This document shows positions 18,966 through 28,792 of a DNA stretch of 64,000 bases, piece after piece. A program made the translations under genes and the position numbers. Source of the DNA: Butyrivibrio sp. Su6 (GTDB taxonomy: Bacteria; Bacillota; Clostridia; Lachnospirales; Lachnospiraceae); the NCBI RefSeq assembly GCF_900108105.1, contig NZ_FNUR01000015.1, positions 1 through 64,000 of the forward strand. The letters are read 5' to 3'. The notes beneath the pieces are model-generated. The model saw only the letters and a list, made by a program, of their open reading frames with translations. It did no database searches and had not been told where the DNA came from. Position 1 is the stretch's first letter. Every line of letters begins with the position of its first letter.

Positions 18966-21257
18966 ATGGTAACAACATACGAAAATGGATGTTTTTTACT
19001 AAATGGAACCACACTTGTTTTAGATGATAATGATGCATCTGCAAAGCTTTCTGCAGAAGGTTTTGACGGTGTAACTAAAGAGCAGGCAAAAGAAAATACG
19101 ATATGTTACGGTATTCTGAAAGCGCATAATACATCCGATAGCATGGATAAGCTTTGCGTTAAATTCGACAAGCTTACTTCACATGACATCACTTATGTTG
19201 GAATCATTCAGACTGCAAGAGCTTCAGGACTTACCAAGTTCCCTATTCCTTACGTTCTTACAAATTGCCACAATTCTCTTTGTGCTGTAGGCGGAACAAT
19301 AAACGAAGATGACCACATGTTTGGACTTACAGCAGCACAGAAGTATGGCGGAATATATGTACCACCTCATCAGGCAGTAATTCACCAGTTTGCAAGAGAG
19401 ATGCTGGCATCAGGCGGAAGCATGATCCTTGGCTCAGACTCCCATACCAGATATGGAGCTCTTGGAACAATGGCTATCGGTGAGGGCGGACCTGAACTTG
19501 TAAAACAGCTTCTTGGACAGACATACGATGTAGATATGCCTGGAGTTGTAGCTATTTACCTTGAAGGTGAGCCTAAGAAGGGGGTTGGACCTCAGGACGT
19601 AGCGCTGGCTATTATTGGAAAAGTATTCGGCGATGGATATGTAAAGAATAAAGTAATGGAGTTTGTTGGACCTGGTGTTAAGAACCTTAGCGCTGATTTC
19701 AGAATTGGCGTAGATGTAATGACAACAGAAACAACATGCCTTTCATCTATATGGCAGACCGATGATGAGATAAAGGACTTCTATGATATCCACGGAAGAG
19801 CAGCTGATTATAAAGAATTAAAACCTGGAAAAGTTGCCTACTATGATGGCCTGGTAAAGGTTGATCTTGGCTCTATCAATCCTATGATCGCTATGCCATT
19901 CCACCCAAGTAACGTTTATGAGATTGATGAGGTGAACAGAAACGCAGCTGATATCCTTGCTGATGTAGAGAAAAAAGCAAAGGTAAGCTTTGGTGATAAG
20001 GTTGAGTTCTCTCTCATGAATAAGCTTAAAGATGGCAAGTTCATGGTTGACCAGGGAATAATTGCAGGTTGTGCAGGTGGCGGATTTGAAAATATCTGTG
20101 CGGCAGCAGATATCCTCAAGGGCAAATTCATAGGAAACGACAGATTTACACTTAGCGTTTATCCTGCATCAACACCGATTTATATGGAAATAGTTAAAAA
20201 CGGTGCGGCTGCAACTATTATGGAGTCAGGTGCTATATTAAAGACAGCATTCTGCGGACCTTGCTTTGGCGCAGGCGATACTCCTGCCAATAATGCATTC
20301 AGCATCAGACATTCAACCAGAAACTTCCCTAACAGAGAAGGTTCCAAGGTTCAGAGCGGACAGATTGCTTCCGTTGCTCTTATGGATGCCAGATCAATTG
20401 CTGCAACAGCTGCAAACAAGGGCGTTCTTACACCTGCTACAGAATTTGTGGGTGACTTTAATAAATATAAATATCATTTTGACAGTGCTATCTACAAAAA
20501 CAGAGTATTTGATTCTCATGGTGTTGCAGATGACAGTGTGGAGCTTCAGCTTGGACCTAACATCAAGGATTGGCCAAGTATGGTTGCCCTTACAGACAAT
20601 CTCCTTTTGAAGGTTGTATCTGAGATCCATGATCCTGTTACAACTACTGATGAACTTATTCCATCAGGCGAGACATCATCTTATCGTTCAAATCCTCTTG
20701 GACTTGCTGAGTTTACACTTTCAAGAAAAGATCCTGCTTATGTGGGTCTTGCTAAGGAAGTATACGCTCAGGAGATAAAGAGACGTGAAAATGTTCCTAT
20801 GGAAGAGCTTGATCAGGAGCTTGCAGAGGCAGTAAAGACCATAAAGGCTCAGTTCTCTGATGTTAATAATTCCAACACCGGAATTGGTTCAACAATATTT
20901 GCAGTAAAACCCGGTGACGGATCAGCCAGAGAGCAGGCTGCTTCTTGCCAGAAGGTACTTGGAGGCTGGGCTAACATTGCCAATGAATACGCTACAAAGC
21001 GTTATCGTTCAAACCTTATCAACTGGGGAATGTTACCATTTATAATTGACGAGGGAGAGCTTCCGTTTAAAAATAAAGATTATATTTTTATACCTGGAAT
21101 CAGAGATGCCGTATATAATAAGAGTGAAGAAATTAAAGCATATGCTGTTTCTGAAAACGGACTTAAAGAGTTTTCATTGAGACTGGGGAATTTGACTGAT
21201 GATGAGAGGCAGATTATTCTTGATGGATGCTTGATAAATTATAACAGGGTAAAATAA
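18966..21257 (+). CDS. Aconitase-family hydratase
   Basis: 763 residues of the aconitase/homoaconitase superfamily. Visible landmarks are [20 protein letters not shown], a cysteine in [17 protein letters not shown] (4Fe-4S cysteines) and the C-terminal swivel domain with the YRSNLINWG substrate motif. It is most likely aconitate hydratase making isocitrate for glutamate synthesis, but the diverged YbhJ-like hydratases share this layout, so substrate is not proven. GTAGGAGG supports the ATG at 18966; the leader 18873-18965 shows no clear regulatory element. Confidence 0.85.
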   Translation: MVTTYENGCFLLNGTTLVLDDNDASAKLSAEGFDGVTKEQAKENTICYGILKAHNTSDSMDKLCVKFDKLTSHDITYVGIIQTARASGLTKFPIPYVLTNCHNSLCAVGGTINEDDHMFGLTAAQKYGGIYVPPHQAVIHQFAREMLASGGSMILGSDSHTRYGALGTMAIGEGGPELVKQLLGQTYDVDMPGVVAIYLEGEPKKGVGPQDVALAIIGKVFGDGYVKNKVMEFVGPGVKNLSADFRIGVDVMTTETTCLSSIWQTDDEIKDFYDIHGRAADYKELKPGKVAYYDGLVKVDLGSINPMIAMPFHPSNVYEIDEVNRNAADILADVEKKAKVSFGDKVEFSLMNKLKDGKFMVDQGIIAGCAGGGFENICAAADILKGKFIGNDRFTLSVYPASTPIYMEIVKNGAAATIMESGAILKTAFCGPCFGAGDTPANNAFSIRHSTRNFPNREGSKVQSGQIASVALMDARSIAATAANKGVLTPATEFVGDFNKYKYHFDSAIYKNRVFDSHGVADDSVELQLGPNIKDWPSMVALTDNLLLKVVSEIHDPVTTTDELIPSGETSSYRSNPLGLAEFTLSRKDPAYVGLAKEVYAQEIKRRENVPMEELDQELAEAVKTIKAQFSDVNNSNTGIGSTIFAVKPGDGSAREQAASCQKVLGGWANIANEYATKRYRSNLINWGMLPFIIDEGELPFKNKDYIFIPGIRDAVYNKSEEIKAYAVSENGLKEFSLRLGNLTDDERQIILDGCLINYNRVK

Positions 21258-22810
21258 TGTTTCTTATTATGAGAGGGAAAAAGAAAACACTGGCAGCAGT
21301 CGTTGCTACTGCTGTTATAGGAAGCGCCGCAGGCTGCGGCGCTTCTTCTAGTGATAGTACAATAGAAGTAAGTGAAAAAAAGACAGCCAGTTTTGACTAT
21401 GAGGCGCCTGTCCAGACGCCCAATATCCTGGTGGATCAGAAAGGTTTTTTACCTGATTCTGATAAAGTTGCAGTATTTAGGGGAAAAGAAATACCGACAA
21501 CATTTACTGTGAATCGGATCGAGGATGGTACACCGGCTTTCGAGGGCGTTATCCTAAAAGAAACCTATGACGAGGAGCTTGGAGAATCCTATGCTCTTGG
21601 GTATTTTACGGATCTTGTGGAAGAAGGAAGTTACTACATTTGCGCAGATTACCTTGGAGAATCCTATTCTTTTTCTATTGCTGAGACCACAGTCTCGGAC
21701 ACTTTCGATGAAGCCTGCAAAAAATTCTATTACAACAGGTGCGGAATAGCGCTTTCTGAAAATTATGCAGGTGAAAGTGGCCACAGTGCCTGCCACACAA
21801 ACGCAGCCAAACTTCAGGAGGATGAGAGCATCCAGATCGACGTCACAGGCGGATGGCACATGGATGAGCAGGCAGACAGGGACACTAATGTTGGAAGCAA
21901 GATTGCTGAGAATTTTCTTTTAGCATATGAAATGGATGAGGAAGCCTTTACAGATGAACTGGGAATCCCTGAGAGTGGCAATGGTATTCCTGATATTTTG
22001 GATGAAGTCAGATATGAAGTGGAATGGCTTATCAAAATGCAGGATGATAAGACAGGGGGAGAGCATGGGGCAGCCCTTACAGACAGCAGCAAGGGCGGAG
22101 ATGTCATAAATTATCCGGTTGTTGTTACCCCGGTTTCAATGGAGGCAACCATCAATTTTGCAGCTACTTTGGCAAGATTTAGTTATTTTTATCAGCAGTA
22201 CGACGCAGAATTTGCAACAACCTGCCTGAGGGCAGCAGATAAAGCCTGGAACTGCTATAGGGTGAATCAGAACATAACTGATGACCCGCTGGCCTTTAAG
22301 GCAGCTACTCAGCTCTATAGGGCAACAGGCAGTGATGCCTATAAAGATGTGATCAACGCATTTTTTACAAAGTCAGATTTTGATGAACTCTTTAACAGTA
22401 ATGAAGATGTTTTTATCGGATCGGTGACTTACCTTTCCACAAGCCAGGCCGTTGATGTTGATCAGTGCGGTAAGCTCATGAAATGCCTTATGAAAAGGTC
22501 TGGTAAAATTGCTGATGAGTCATCAGAGAGTACATATCTTGTGTCTGACCTTGAGTCGGAAGAAGGATTTCTGAATCTTTTATACGACATGAGATGCCTT
22601 ACCATTACAGATCACATCATATATAATCATGAATACACAACGATCATAGAGAACCATCTTCATTATCTTATGGGAATGAATCCGGATGCTATGAATTATG
22701 TTACGGATTCAACCGAGAGGACCTATCAGGATGAAGCCGGAAAATCCGGAATCTTAAATGACCCGAGAAACGATGCTCTGCTTATATTTATGCTAAGCGT
22801 TTTAAAGTAA
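21257..22810 (+). CDS. GH9-like lipoprotein with altered catalytic motifs
   Basis: 517 residues. A lipoprotein leader ends SAAGC (Cys27), followed by an Ig-like N-terminal module as in CelD (about 52-145) and a GH9-type (alpha/alpha)6 domain (IPESGNGIPDILDEVRYEV and LMGMNPDAMNYV). Active cellulases of this family have a DAGD motif after GGW, but here residues 198-209 read GGW followed by HMDEQADRD. The C-terminal catalytic Glu (usually NE) is replaced by Asp in LNDPRNDALL. It may be a binding protein or have another activity. Start and previous stop share TAATG. Confidence 0.7.
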   Translation: MFLIMRGKKKTLAAVVATAVIGSAAGCGASSSDSTIEVSEKKTASFDYEAPVQTPNILVDQKGFLPDSDKVAVFRGKEIPTTFTVNRIEDGTPAFEGVILKETYDEELGESYALGYFTDLVEEGSYYICADYLGESYSFSIAETTVSDTFDEACKKFYYNRCGIALSENYAGESGHSACHTNAAKLQEDESIQIDVTGGWHMDEQADRDTNVGSKIAENFLLAYEMDEEAFTDELGIPESGNGIPDILDEVRYEVEWLIKMQDDKTGGEHGAALTDSSKGGDVINYPVVVTPVSMEATINFAATLARFSYFYQQYDAEFATTCLRAADKAWNCYRVNQNITDDPLAFKAATQLYRATGSDAYKDVINAFFTKSDFDELFNSNEDVFIGSVTYLSTSQAVDVDQCGKLMKCLMKRSGKIADESSESTYLVSDLESEEGFLNLLYDMRCLTITDHIIYNHEYTTIIENHLHYLMGMNPDAMNYVTDSTERTYQDEAGKSGILNDPRNDALLIFMLSVLK

Positions 22811-22882
22811 CCACTTTTTACTATCTAAATGACAACCTTTTAATTTGCATGGCACTTTCTTAGGTGTTAATATGGATGAGTC

Positions 22883-23674
22883 ATGAATAAAAATATTAAT
22901 GGATTAAACATAAATTACATAGATGAAGGGCAGGGACCATTACTTGTGATGCTCCATGGTTGGGGATCTAACATAGATCTTTTCGCCGGAGTCATAGCTT
23001 TTGCCAAGAGCAAATATCACGTAGTAGCAATGGATATGCCCGGATTTGGAAAGAGCGACGAGCCGGCAGAGCCCATGAACGTTGATGCATTCGTGGATTT
23101 TGTTCTAGCATTTATCAAAAAGCTCTATCCGGAGGAAAAAGAGGTAATATTCCTCGGACATTCAATGGGTGGCAGGATCATAATAAAGCTTGCGTCCGGA
23201 ATCCATGATGGAAGGATTAAGGCTGATTTTTCAATTCCAAAGGTGATCCTTACTGATTCGGCAGGAATTATTCCTGAAAAAACCGAGGCGCAAAAGAAAC
23301 GCACAAAGAGATATCACTTTTATAAGAACCTCATAGAAAAAAGCGGAATTCTAAAGATCGATCCTGATGCTCTTAACAAACTTCAGAAGAAATTTGGAAG
23401 TGCCGACTATGCTGCAGCTTCACCTGTTATGAGAAAGAGTCTTGTTATGGCAGTTAATGAGGACCTGGTTCCTTACATGCCATCAGTAACTCAGCCGGCT
23501 CTTTTGATATGGGGCGATAAAGATACAGCGACACCGCTTTCTGACGGACAGCGAATGGAAAAGCTCATGCCGGAGGCAGGACTTGCTGTGATAAATGGCG
23601 CAGGACACTACTCATTCCTTGATAATCCGTATCTTTACAACAGGATTCTTGGAAGCTTTTTAGGCATTGATTAA
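22883..23674 (+). CDS. Alpha/beta hydrolase
   Basis: 263 residues with the oxyanion motif LHGWGSN, nucleophile elbow GHSMGG, acidic WGDKD and catalytic GAGHYSFLDNP. No signal peptide, so cytoplasmic. It stands 11 bp before the membrane-bound MurF-like gene, followed by ddl. That arrangement suggests a role linked to cell-wall precursor making, but the substrate cannot be read from sequence. Bases 22811-22882 hold no recognised element. Confidence 0.87.
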   Translation: MNKNINGLNINYIDEGQGPLLVMLHGWGSNIDLFAGVIAFAKSKYHVVAMDMPGFGKSDEPAEPMNVDAFVDFVLAFIKKLYPEEKEVIFLGHSMGGRIIIKLASGIHDGRIKADFSIPKVILTDSAGIIPEKTEAQKKRTKRYHFYKNLIEKSGILKIDPDALNKLQKKFGSADYAAASPVMRKSLVMAVNEDLVPYMPSVTQPALLIWGDKDTATPLSDGQRMEKLMPEAGLAVINGAGHYSFLDNPYLYNRILGSFLGID

Positions 23675-23684
23675 GAGGTAAAGC

Positions 23685-25286
23685 ATGTTTTTGATGATAG
23701 GAAATATAATAATACTATTACTTGTTCTTGTGATGGCAGTGCTGGGACTTAGGTATTACACTCATATGCTCCAGCTATCAAGCTATCAGTTTCAGGGATA
23801 TTTCAGATTCTTAAGGTCCATCCCACGAAATCTTGTGGCGCACGGAGCATTTCTTCTGACTGTTATTTGCACACTTATAGCAGATGCAAACGGAATAAGA
23901 GTACTGCTTTTATCATTTGTGGTAATGATGGCGCTCTATGTATTTCTTCTTATTTCGTATCTTCCCAAGCCTGCCAAAAAGAAATTTGTTGTTACTGACA
24001 GAGTAAAAAGACTATTCATCACTTATGTGGTCATTGCGTTAATTTTCCTTGTGGTTGGGGCTTTAATATCAGGAATTCCAGCAATTTCAGCGGTTCTTTT
24101 CATGGCTCTTTTGCCGCTTGTTCCTGCACTTGCCAATCTTATAAATAAGCCAATAGAGAACAGAATAAATCAGTACTTTATTGACGATGCAAAGAGAATG
24201 CTTAGAGAACATGAGAATCTTCGCATTATAGGTATTACAGGAAGTTTTGGTAAGACAAGTGTTAAGTACTATCTTACGACACTTTTATCAGAAGGCTTTA
24301 GCGTTCTTATGACTCCTGAAAGCTACAACACTCCAATGGGAATTGTAAGGACTATAAGAGAGCATTTAAAGCCAACTCACGAGATTTTTGTGTGTGAAAT
24401 GGGTGCTCGTCACCTTCATGACATAAAAGAGATAACTGATATCGTTCATCCTGATGACGGAATAGTTACATCTATTGGATATCAGCATCTTGAGACTTTC
24501 CACAGCCTTGAGAATATCATAAGCACTAAATATGAGCTGCTTGATGCGGTGGATGAAAAAGAAAAAGCCGAAGGCAAAAAAGAAGGTAAACACCTTAAGT
24601 TTGTTAACGGAGACAATGAGATAATCCGTGCCAATATGAAATATAAAGATGCCATCACTTATGGACTTAACGATGGCAACGATTACCAGGCAAAAGATAT
24701 CAGGGTTAACAGCCAGGGAACAACCTTTACTGTTACTTCTCCAAGTGGAGAGACATCAGAATATACGACAAAACTTGTAGGAAGACATAATGTTGAGAAT
24801 ATAGTTGGTGCAATTGCTGCGGCCAACAGTCTTGGAATCTCAATGTCCAAGCTTAAGATCGCTGTAAGGCGTCTTCAGAGCGTTCCTCACAGACTTGAGC
24901 TCAATAAGCACGGTAATGTATCCATACTTGATGATGCTTACAACTCCAATCCAAACGGAGCAAAGGTAGCTCTTGAAACACTTTCTCTTTTTAAGGACCA
25001 GGTTAAGATCCTTGTTACTCCGGGAATGGTTGAGCTTGGTGAAAAAGAGGATGAGTACAACAAAGAATTTGGAAGGCAGGCTGCTGAGGTTTGCGACTAC
25101 ATAATTCTTGTTGGAGAAAAGAACAGTGCTTCAATAAAGGCAGGAGCTCTGGAAAAGGGCTTTGATCCTGAGAGATTGTTTGTAAAGAATACTCTAAGCG
25201 AAGCTACAGCTCTTATGTATGAGATAGATGCAGGAAGAGAAAAAGTTATTTTGCTTGAAAATGATCTTCCGGATAATTATAAATAA
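23685..25286 (+). CDS. MurF-like Mur ligase with N-terminal membrane domain
   Basis: 533 residues. The first ~150 contain about four hydrophobic helices. The rest is a Mur ligase with P-loop GITGSFGKTSVKYY, EMGARHLHDI, and C-terminal DDAYNSNPNGAK. MurF adds D-Ala-D-Ala to UDP-MurNAc-tripeptide. With ddl immediately downstream the role in peptidoglycan precursor synthesis is likely. The membrane anchor is absent from classical MurF but recurs in clostridial relatives, so it may be a second, membrane-tethered ligase rather than the main MurF. Confidence 0.85.
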   Translation: MFLMIGNIIILLLVLVMAVLGLRYYTHMLQLSSYQFQGYFRFLRSIPRNLVAHGAFLLTVICTLIADANGIRVLLLSFVVMMALYVFLLISYLPKPAKKKFVVTDRVKRLFITYVVIALIFLVVGALISGIPAISAVLFMALLPLVPALANLINKPIENRINQYFIDDAKRMLREHENLRIIGITGSFGKTSVKYYLTTLLSEGFSVLMTPESYNTPMGIVRTIREHLKPTHEIFVCEMGARHLHDIKEITDIVHPDDGIVTSIGYQHLETFHSLENIISTKYELLDAVDEKEKAEGKKEGKHLKFVNGDNEIIRANMKYKDAITYGLNDGNDYQAKDIRVNSQGTTFTVTSPSGETSEYTTKLVGRHNVENIVGAIAAANSLGISMSKLKIAVRRLQSVPHRLELNKHGNVSILDDAYNSNPNGAKVALETLSLFKDQVKILVTPGMVELGEKEDEYNKEFGRQAAEVCDYIILVGEKNSASIKAGALEKGFDPERLFVKNTLSEATALMYEIDAGREKVILLENDLPDNYK

Positions 25287-25317
25287 ATGATAACAGTTTT
25301 AGGAAAGAAGGCAGTTT

Positions 25318-26526
25318 ATGAAGCTTAAAGTTGCAGTTTTATTTGGTGGAAAAAGTACTGAGCATGAAATTTCAATAATTTCAGCAATTCAGGCTATAGG
25401 CAGTATCAACAAGGAAAAATATGACATTATCCCTGTTTATATGACAAAGAATAATGATTATTATGTTGGAGAATATGTGGACAAGATAGAGGAATATACA
25501 CATATTCCTGAACTTTTGAAAAAGAGTACTCAGGTTATCTGGGTTAAAGAAGGTGACAAGGTATCTCTTATGAGATATCCAATGAAGAAATTCGGAAATA
25601 ATGTTATTTCTCAGGTCGACGTTGCATTCCCTATCGTTCATGGAACAAACGTAGAAGATGGTACTTTACAGGGCTATCTTGCTACTCTTGGTCTTCCTGT
25701 TGTTGGATGTGATGTTCTTTCATCAGCAGTTGGTATGAACAAGTATGTTATGAAGACAGTTTTAAAGGATAACGGAATCCCTGTTCTTGACTGCAAGTGC
25801 TATACATGGAAGGACTACGAGGACGTTAACGGACTTGTTGAAAAAATAGAAAAGCAGTTTGATTATCCTGTAATTATCAAGCCATTAAATCTTGGCTCAA
25901 GTATCGGTATAAAGAAGGCATCTAACAGAGAGGGCTTATTAGAAGCTCTTGATCTTGGATTTGAATTTTCCAAGAAAATCCTTGTTGAGCCTGCAATTAC
26001 TCAGCTTAAGGAGATTAATTGCTCAGTTCTTGGTGACTATGAGTCAGCACAGGCTTCAGAGTGTGAGGAACCTATCAACTCTGATGATATCCTTAGCTTT
26101 GAAGATAAGTACATCGGCGGAGCAAAGGGCTCAGCTAAGGGCGGCGCAAAGACCGGCGGTTCAAAGGGAATGGCATCTCTTAAGAGAAAAATCCCTGCTG
26201 ACATCACATCTGAGATGAGAGATCAGATCAGAAAAATGGCTGTTGACGCATTTATTTGCCTTGGATGCTCAGGAGTTTCAAGAATTGACTTTATGATCGA
26301 CATGGCAACAAATAAAGTATATTTAAATGAGATCAATACAATTCCGGGATCACTTTCATTCTATCTTTGGGAGCCTCTTGGAGTTAAATATGAACAGCTT
26401 TTAGACAGCATGATACAGCTGGCTCTTAAAGCAGACAGAGAAAACCATAAGGTTGTATATTCATTTGAGACAAACGTCCTTGAAGGCGTTCACCTTGGTG
26501 GCGGAACAAAAGGAAGTAAGATGTAA
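25318..26526 (+). CDS. ddl: D-alanine--D-alanine ligase
   Basis: 402 residues, ATP-grasp enzyme that makes D-Ala-D-Ala. Signatures: FGGKSTEHEISIISA near the start, FPIVHGTNVEDGTLQG, KPLNLGSSIGI and the metal site NEINTIPGSLSFYLW. An unusual Gly/Ala/Lys/Ser-rich insertion follows the SFEDKY element (about residues 263-285), in the flexible omega-loop region next to KIPADI. It is 31 bp downstream of the MurF-like gene, which uses its product. Confidence 0.95.
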   Translation: MKLKVAVLFGGKSTEHEISIISAIQAIGSINKEKYDIIPVYMTKNNDYYVGEYVDKIEEYTHIPELLKKSTQVIWVKEGDKVSLMRYPMKKFGNNVISQVDVAFPIVHGTNVEDGTLQGYLATLGLPVVGCDVLSSAVGMNKYVMKTVLKDNGIPVLDCKCYTWKDYEDVNGLVEKIEKQFDYPVIIKPLNLGSSIGIKKASNREGLLEALDLGFEFSKKILVEPAITQLKEINCSVLGDYESAQASECEEPINSDDILSFEDKYIGGAKGSAKGGAKTGGSKGMASLKRKIPADITSEMRDQIRKMAVDAFICLGCSGVSRIDFMIDMATNKVYLNEINTIPGSLSFYLWEPLGVKYEQLLDSMIQLALKADRENHKVVYSFETNVLEGVHLGGGTKGSKM

Positions 26527-26532
26527 TTAATT

Positions 26533-26568
26533 AAAATGGCGAGTGCAGTTTAGCACTCGCCATTTTTT
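26533..26568. terminator. Bidirectional terminator between ddl and plsC
   Basis: An AAAATGGCGAGTGC arm (26533-26546) and its complement (26553-26566) form a 14-bp stem with a 6-base loop. T-rich on both strands, it serves the convergent ddl and acyltransferase genes. Confidence 0.9.
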
Positions 26569-27299
26569 CAAGAATTTACGTTCTTGAGATATGTTTCTTC
26601 AACGATCTTTTTAACATACTGATCGATATTTTTCTGATCTTCCTTGGAAAGCTCACTCATAACAACAGGCTTGCAGTACTCGATAGTCACATGAGTGCTC
26701 TTTATCAGTGGAAAATGCTTTTCCAAAATATCTTCCGTGTGGGTAACTACTACAGGAACGATGGGGCAATCAGTTCTTTGAGCTATCTTAAAGCTTCCTT
26801 TGTGGAATTCGCCAAGTGGCTGATCTGTCTTGTTTCTGGTACCTTCAGGATAGATAAAGATTGAGATGCCGTTCTTAACTTTTTCGATGGCTGAAAGGAT
26901 CATCTCAAGACCCTTTTTAAGGTCCTTCCTGTCAAGGAAGAGGCAGTCCATATAGATCATCCAAATGTTAAGGAGCGGAACCTTAAGGATTTCCTTTTTA
27001 GCAATGAATCCCGTTGGATTAGGAACTCTTGGATAACACAGAACTATATCAAAAATGCTTCTGTGGTTTCCAACATAAAGAACAGCCTTGTCTTTTGGAA
27101 TATTTTCCTCACCGATGACAGTTCTTTTGACACCGGAGATAAAAATAACTACATTGAAAGCCCAGCTGACGATAGCAAGTGAAGCAGTCTTTTTAGCCCA
27201 TGGATTGAACTTTCCGACGATCCAGAGGATTCCCTGAATAGGGAGACTGACTATTAAAAATACCGCTACAAATATAACTGCGAGAACTAAACGTATCAT
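26568..27299 (-). CDS. plsC: 1-acyl-sn-glycerol-3-phosphate acyltransferase (PlsC family)
   Basis: About 243 residues. Two N-terminal hydrophobic segments are followed by the acyltransferase motifs: NHRSIFD (HX4D), FIAKKEILKVPL, and YPEGTRNKTD. It acylates lysophosphatidate at the membrane to give phosphatidate. The ATG at 27299 places the first membrane helix at the N-terminus; an in-frame ATG at 27398 would add a 33-residue basic, hydrophobic extension and has no RBS. Expressed opposite to the pyrimidine genes. Confidence 0.9.
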   Translation of the reverse strand: MIRLVLAVIFVAVFLIVSLPIQGILWIVGKFNPWAKKTASLAIVSWAFNVVIFISGVKRTVIGEENIPKDKAVLYVGNHRSIFDIVLCYPRVPNPTGFIAKKEILKVPLLNIWMIYMDCLFLDRKDLKKGLEMILSAIEKVKNGISIFIYPEGTRNKTDQPLGEFHKGSFKIAQRTDCPIVPVVVTHTEDILEKHFPLIKSTHVTIEYCKPVVMSELSKEDQKNIDQYVKKIVEETYLKNVNS

Positions 27300-27454
27300 T
27301 ATAAAATTATTTACCTTTCTTTTGTACTTAATAAATCCACCATCTATTTTCTCACGGCTCATAAAAAATAGAAAGAGGATTTTTAACTTGAAAACCATAT
27401 GTCCGGTAGTGCATTATATAGCATAAGGACAAATTCATATTCAAGGGGATGCAA

Positions 27455-28792
27455 ATGTTACTGATTAAAAATGGACAACTGATGGATCCGGCTTCAGGAT
27501 TGTGCGGGCTTTGCGACGTGCTTGTTGATGGAGACAGGATCGCTAAGATTGGAATGTGCGGAAGCCTCGATGACATGGCTACTGAGAGCATGCTGCTAAG
27601 AGAGGATGAAGCAGGAAATAGACTGACAGATGCGCAGTCAGAAGATACCCTGGTATCAATTGATGCCGCAGGATGCATAGTTGCACCTGGACTTGTGGAT
27701 GGTCATGTTCATTTCAGAGACCCTGGTTTTACTTATAAAGAGGACATCGAAAGCGGGGCAAAAGCTGCTGCAAAGGGCGGATTTACAAGCGTTGTCATGA
27801 TGGGAAATACAGACCCGCATATGGACAATACAGATACTATCAAAGATGTGCTGGAAAGAGGCGCCAAAACCGGAATTAACGTCTACACCTGCGGTAATGT
27901 GACTAAAAACATGGCAGGAAAAGAACTTGTGAATATGGATGAACTTATAGGCGCAGGAGCAGTTCTTTTCACTGATGATGGGAAGCCGATAGTTGATGAA
28001 GAACTTATGGAAAGAGCCTGCAAAGAAGCGGCAAGAGTCGGAAAAGTCATAAGTCTTCATGAGGAAGATCCTTCATTTATAACAGACAATGGCATAAACG
28101 CAGGAGATGTGGCTGAGAAGCTCGGATTAGCGGGATCCCCAAGAGAAGCAGAGATCTCCATGGTGAAAAGAGATATCGACATAGCAAGGAAAACAGGCGC
28201 AAGCATCACTGTTCAGCATATAAGCGCTGCGGAATCGGTTGAACTTATCAGAAATGCCAAAAAGGAAGGAATCAGGATTCATGCAGAAGCAACACCCCAT
28301 CATTTTACATTGACTGAGGATGCGGTGCTGAAATACGGAGCTCTTGCAAAAATGAATCCTCCGCTCAGGCTTGAAAGTGACAGACAGGCCATCATAGAGG
28401 GCTTAAAAGATGGAACTATAGAAATGATCGCAACAGATCATGCTCCTCATGCAAGAGAGGAAAAAGCAAAAGATTTAAAGGCTGCTCCAAGCGGAATAAC
28501 GGGACTTGAGACATCGCTTGCACTTGGTATAAGAGAGTTGGTTAACAAGGGATACCTTAGTCTGATGGAGCTTTTGAAAGCAATGACTATCAATCCTTCC
28601 AGGATATATGGGATTGATGCGGGGGCTATAAGAGAAGGCGGCTGGGCAGATCTTGTTATTTTTGCCCCGGGTGAAGAGTGGAGCTTTGTTCAGAGCGCTT
28701 CGAAATCGTCAAATACTCCCTTCCTTGGTGAGAGATTACCGGGAAAGATTATTTATACAATATGCAGAGGAAAGGTTGTGTACAAAGCATGA
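27455..28792 (+). CDS. pyrC: Dihydroorotase (class I)
   Basis: 445 residues; cyclises carbamoyl-aspartate to dihydroorotate. Metal-site motifs: GLVDGHVHFRDPG, LHEED, VQHISA and ATDHAPHAREEK. The N-terminal domain carries an extra segment of about 30 residues (about 37-66, between KIGMCGSLDD and DAAGCIVAPG) compared with common class I enzymes. ATG 27455 is chosen over 27449 because AAGGGG abuts the latter. TTGAAA at 27388 with CATTAT at 27412 could be a promoter. It overlaps pyrK by four bases. Confidence 0.95.
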   Translation: MLLIKNGQLMDPASGLCGLCDVLVDGDRIAKIGMCGSLDDMATESMLLREDEAGNRLTDAQSEDTLVSIDAAGCIVAPGLVDGHVHFRDPGFTYKEDIESGAKAAAKGGFTSVVMMGNTDPHMDNTDTIKDVLERGAKTGINVYTCGNVTKNMAGKELVNMDELIGAGAVLFTDDGKPIVDEELMERACKEAARVGKVISLHEEDPSFITDNGINAGDVAEKLGLAGSPREAEISMVKRDIDIARKTGASITVQHISAAESVELIRNAKKEGIRIHAEATPHHFTLTEDAVLKYGALAKMNPPLRLESDRQAIIEGLKDGTIEMIATDHAPHAREEKAKDLKAAPSGITGLETSLALGIRELVNKGYLSLMELLKAMTINPSRIYGIDAGAIREGGWADLVIFAPGEEWSFVQSASKSSNTPFLGERLPGKIIYTICRGKVVYKA

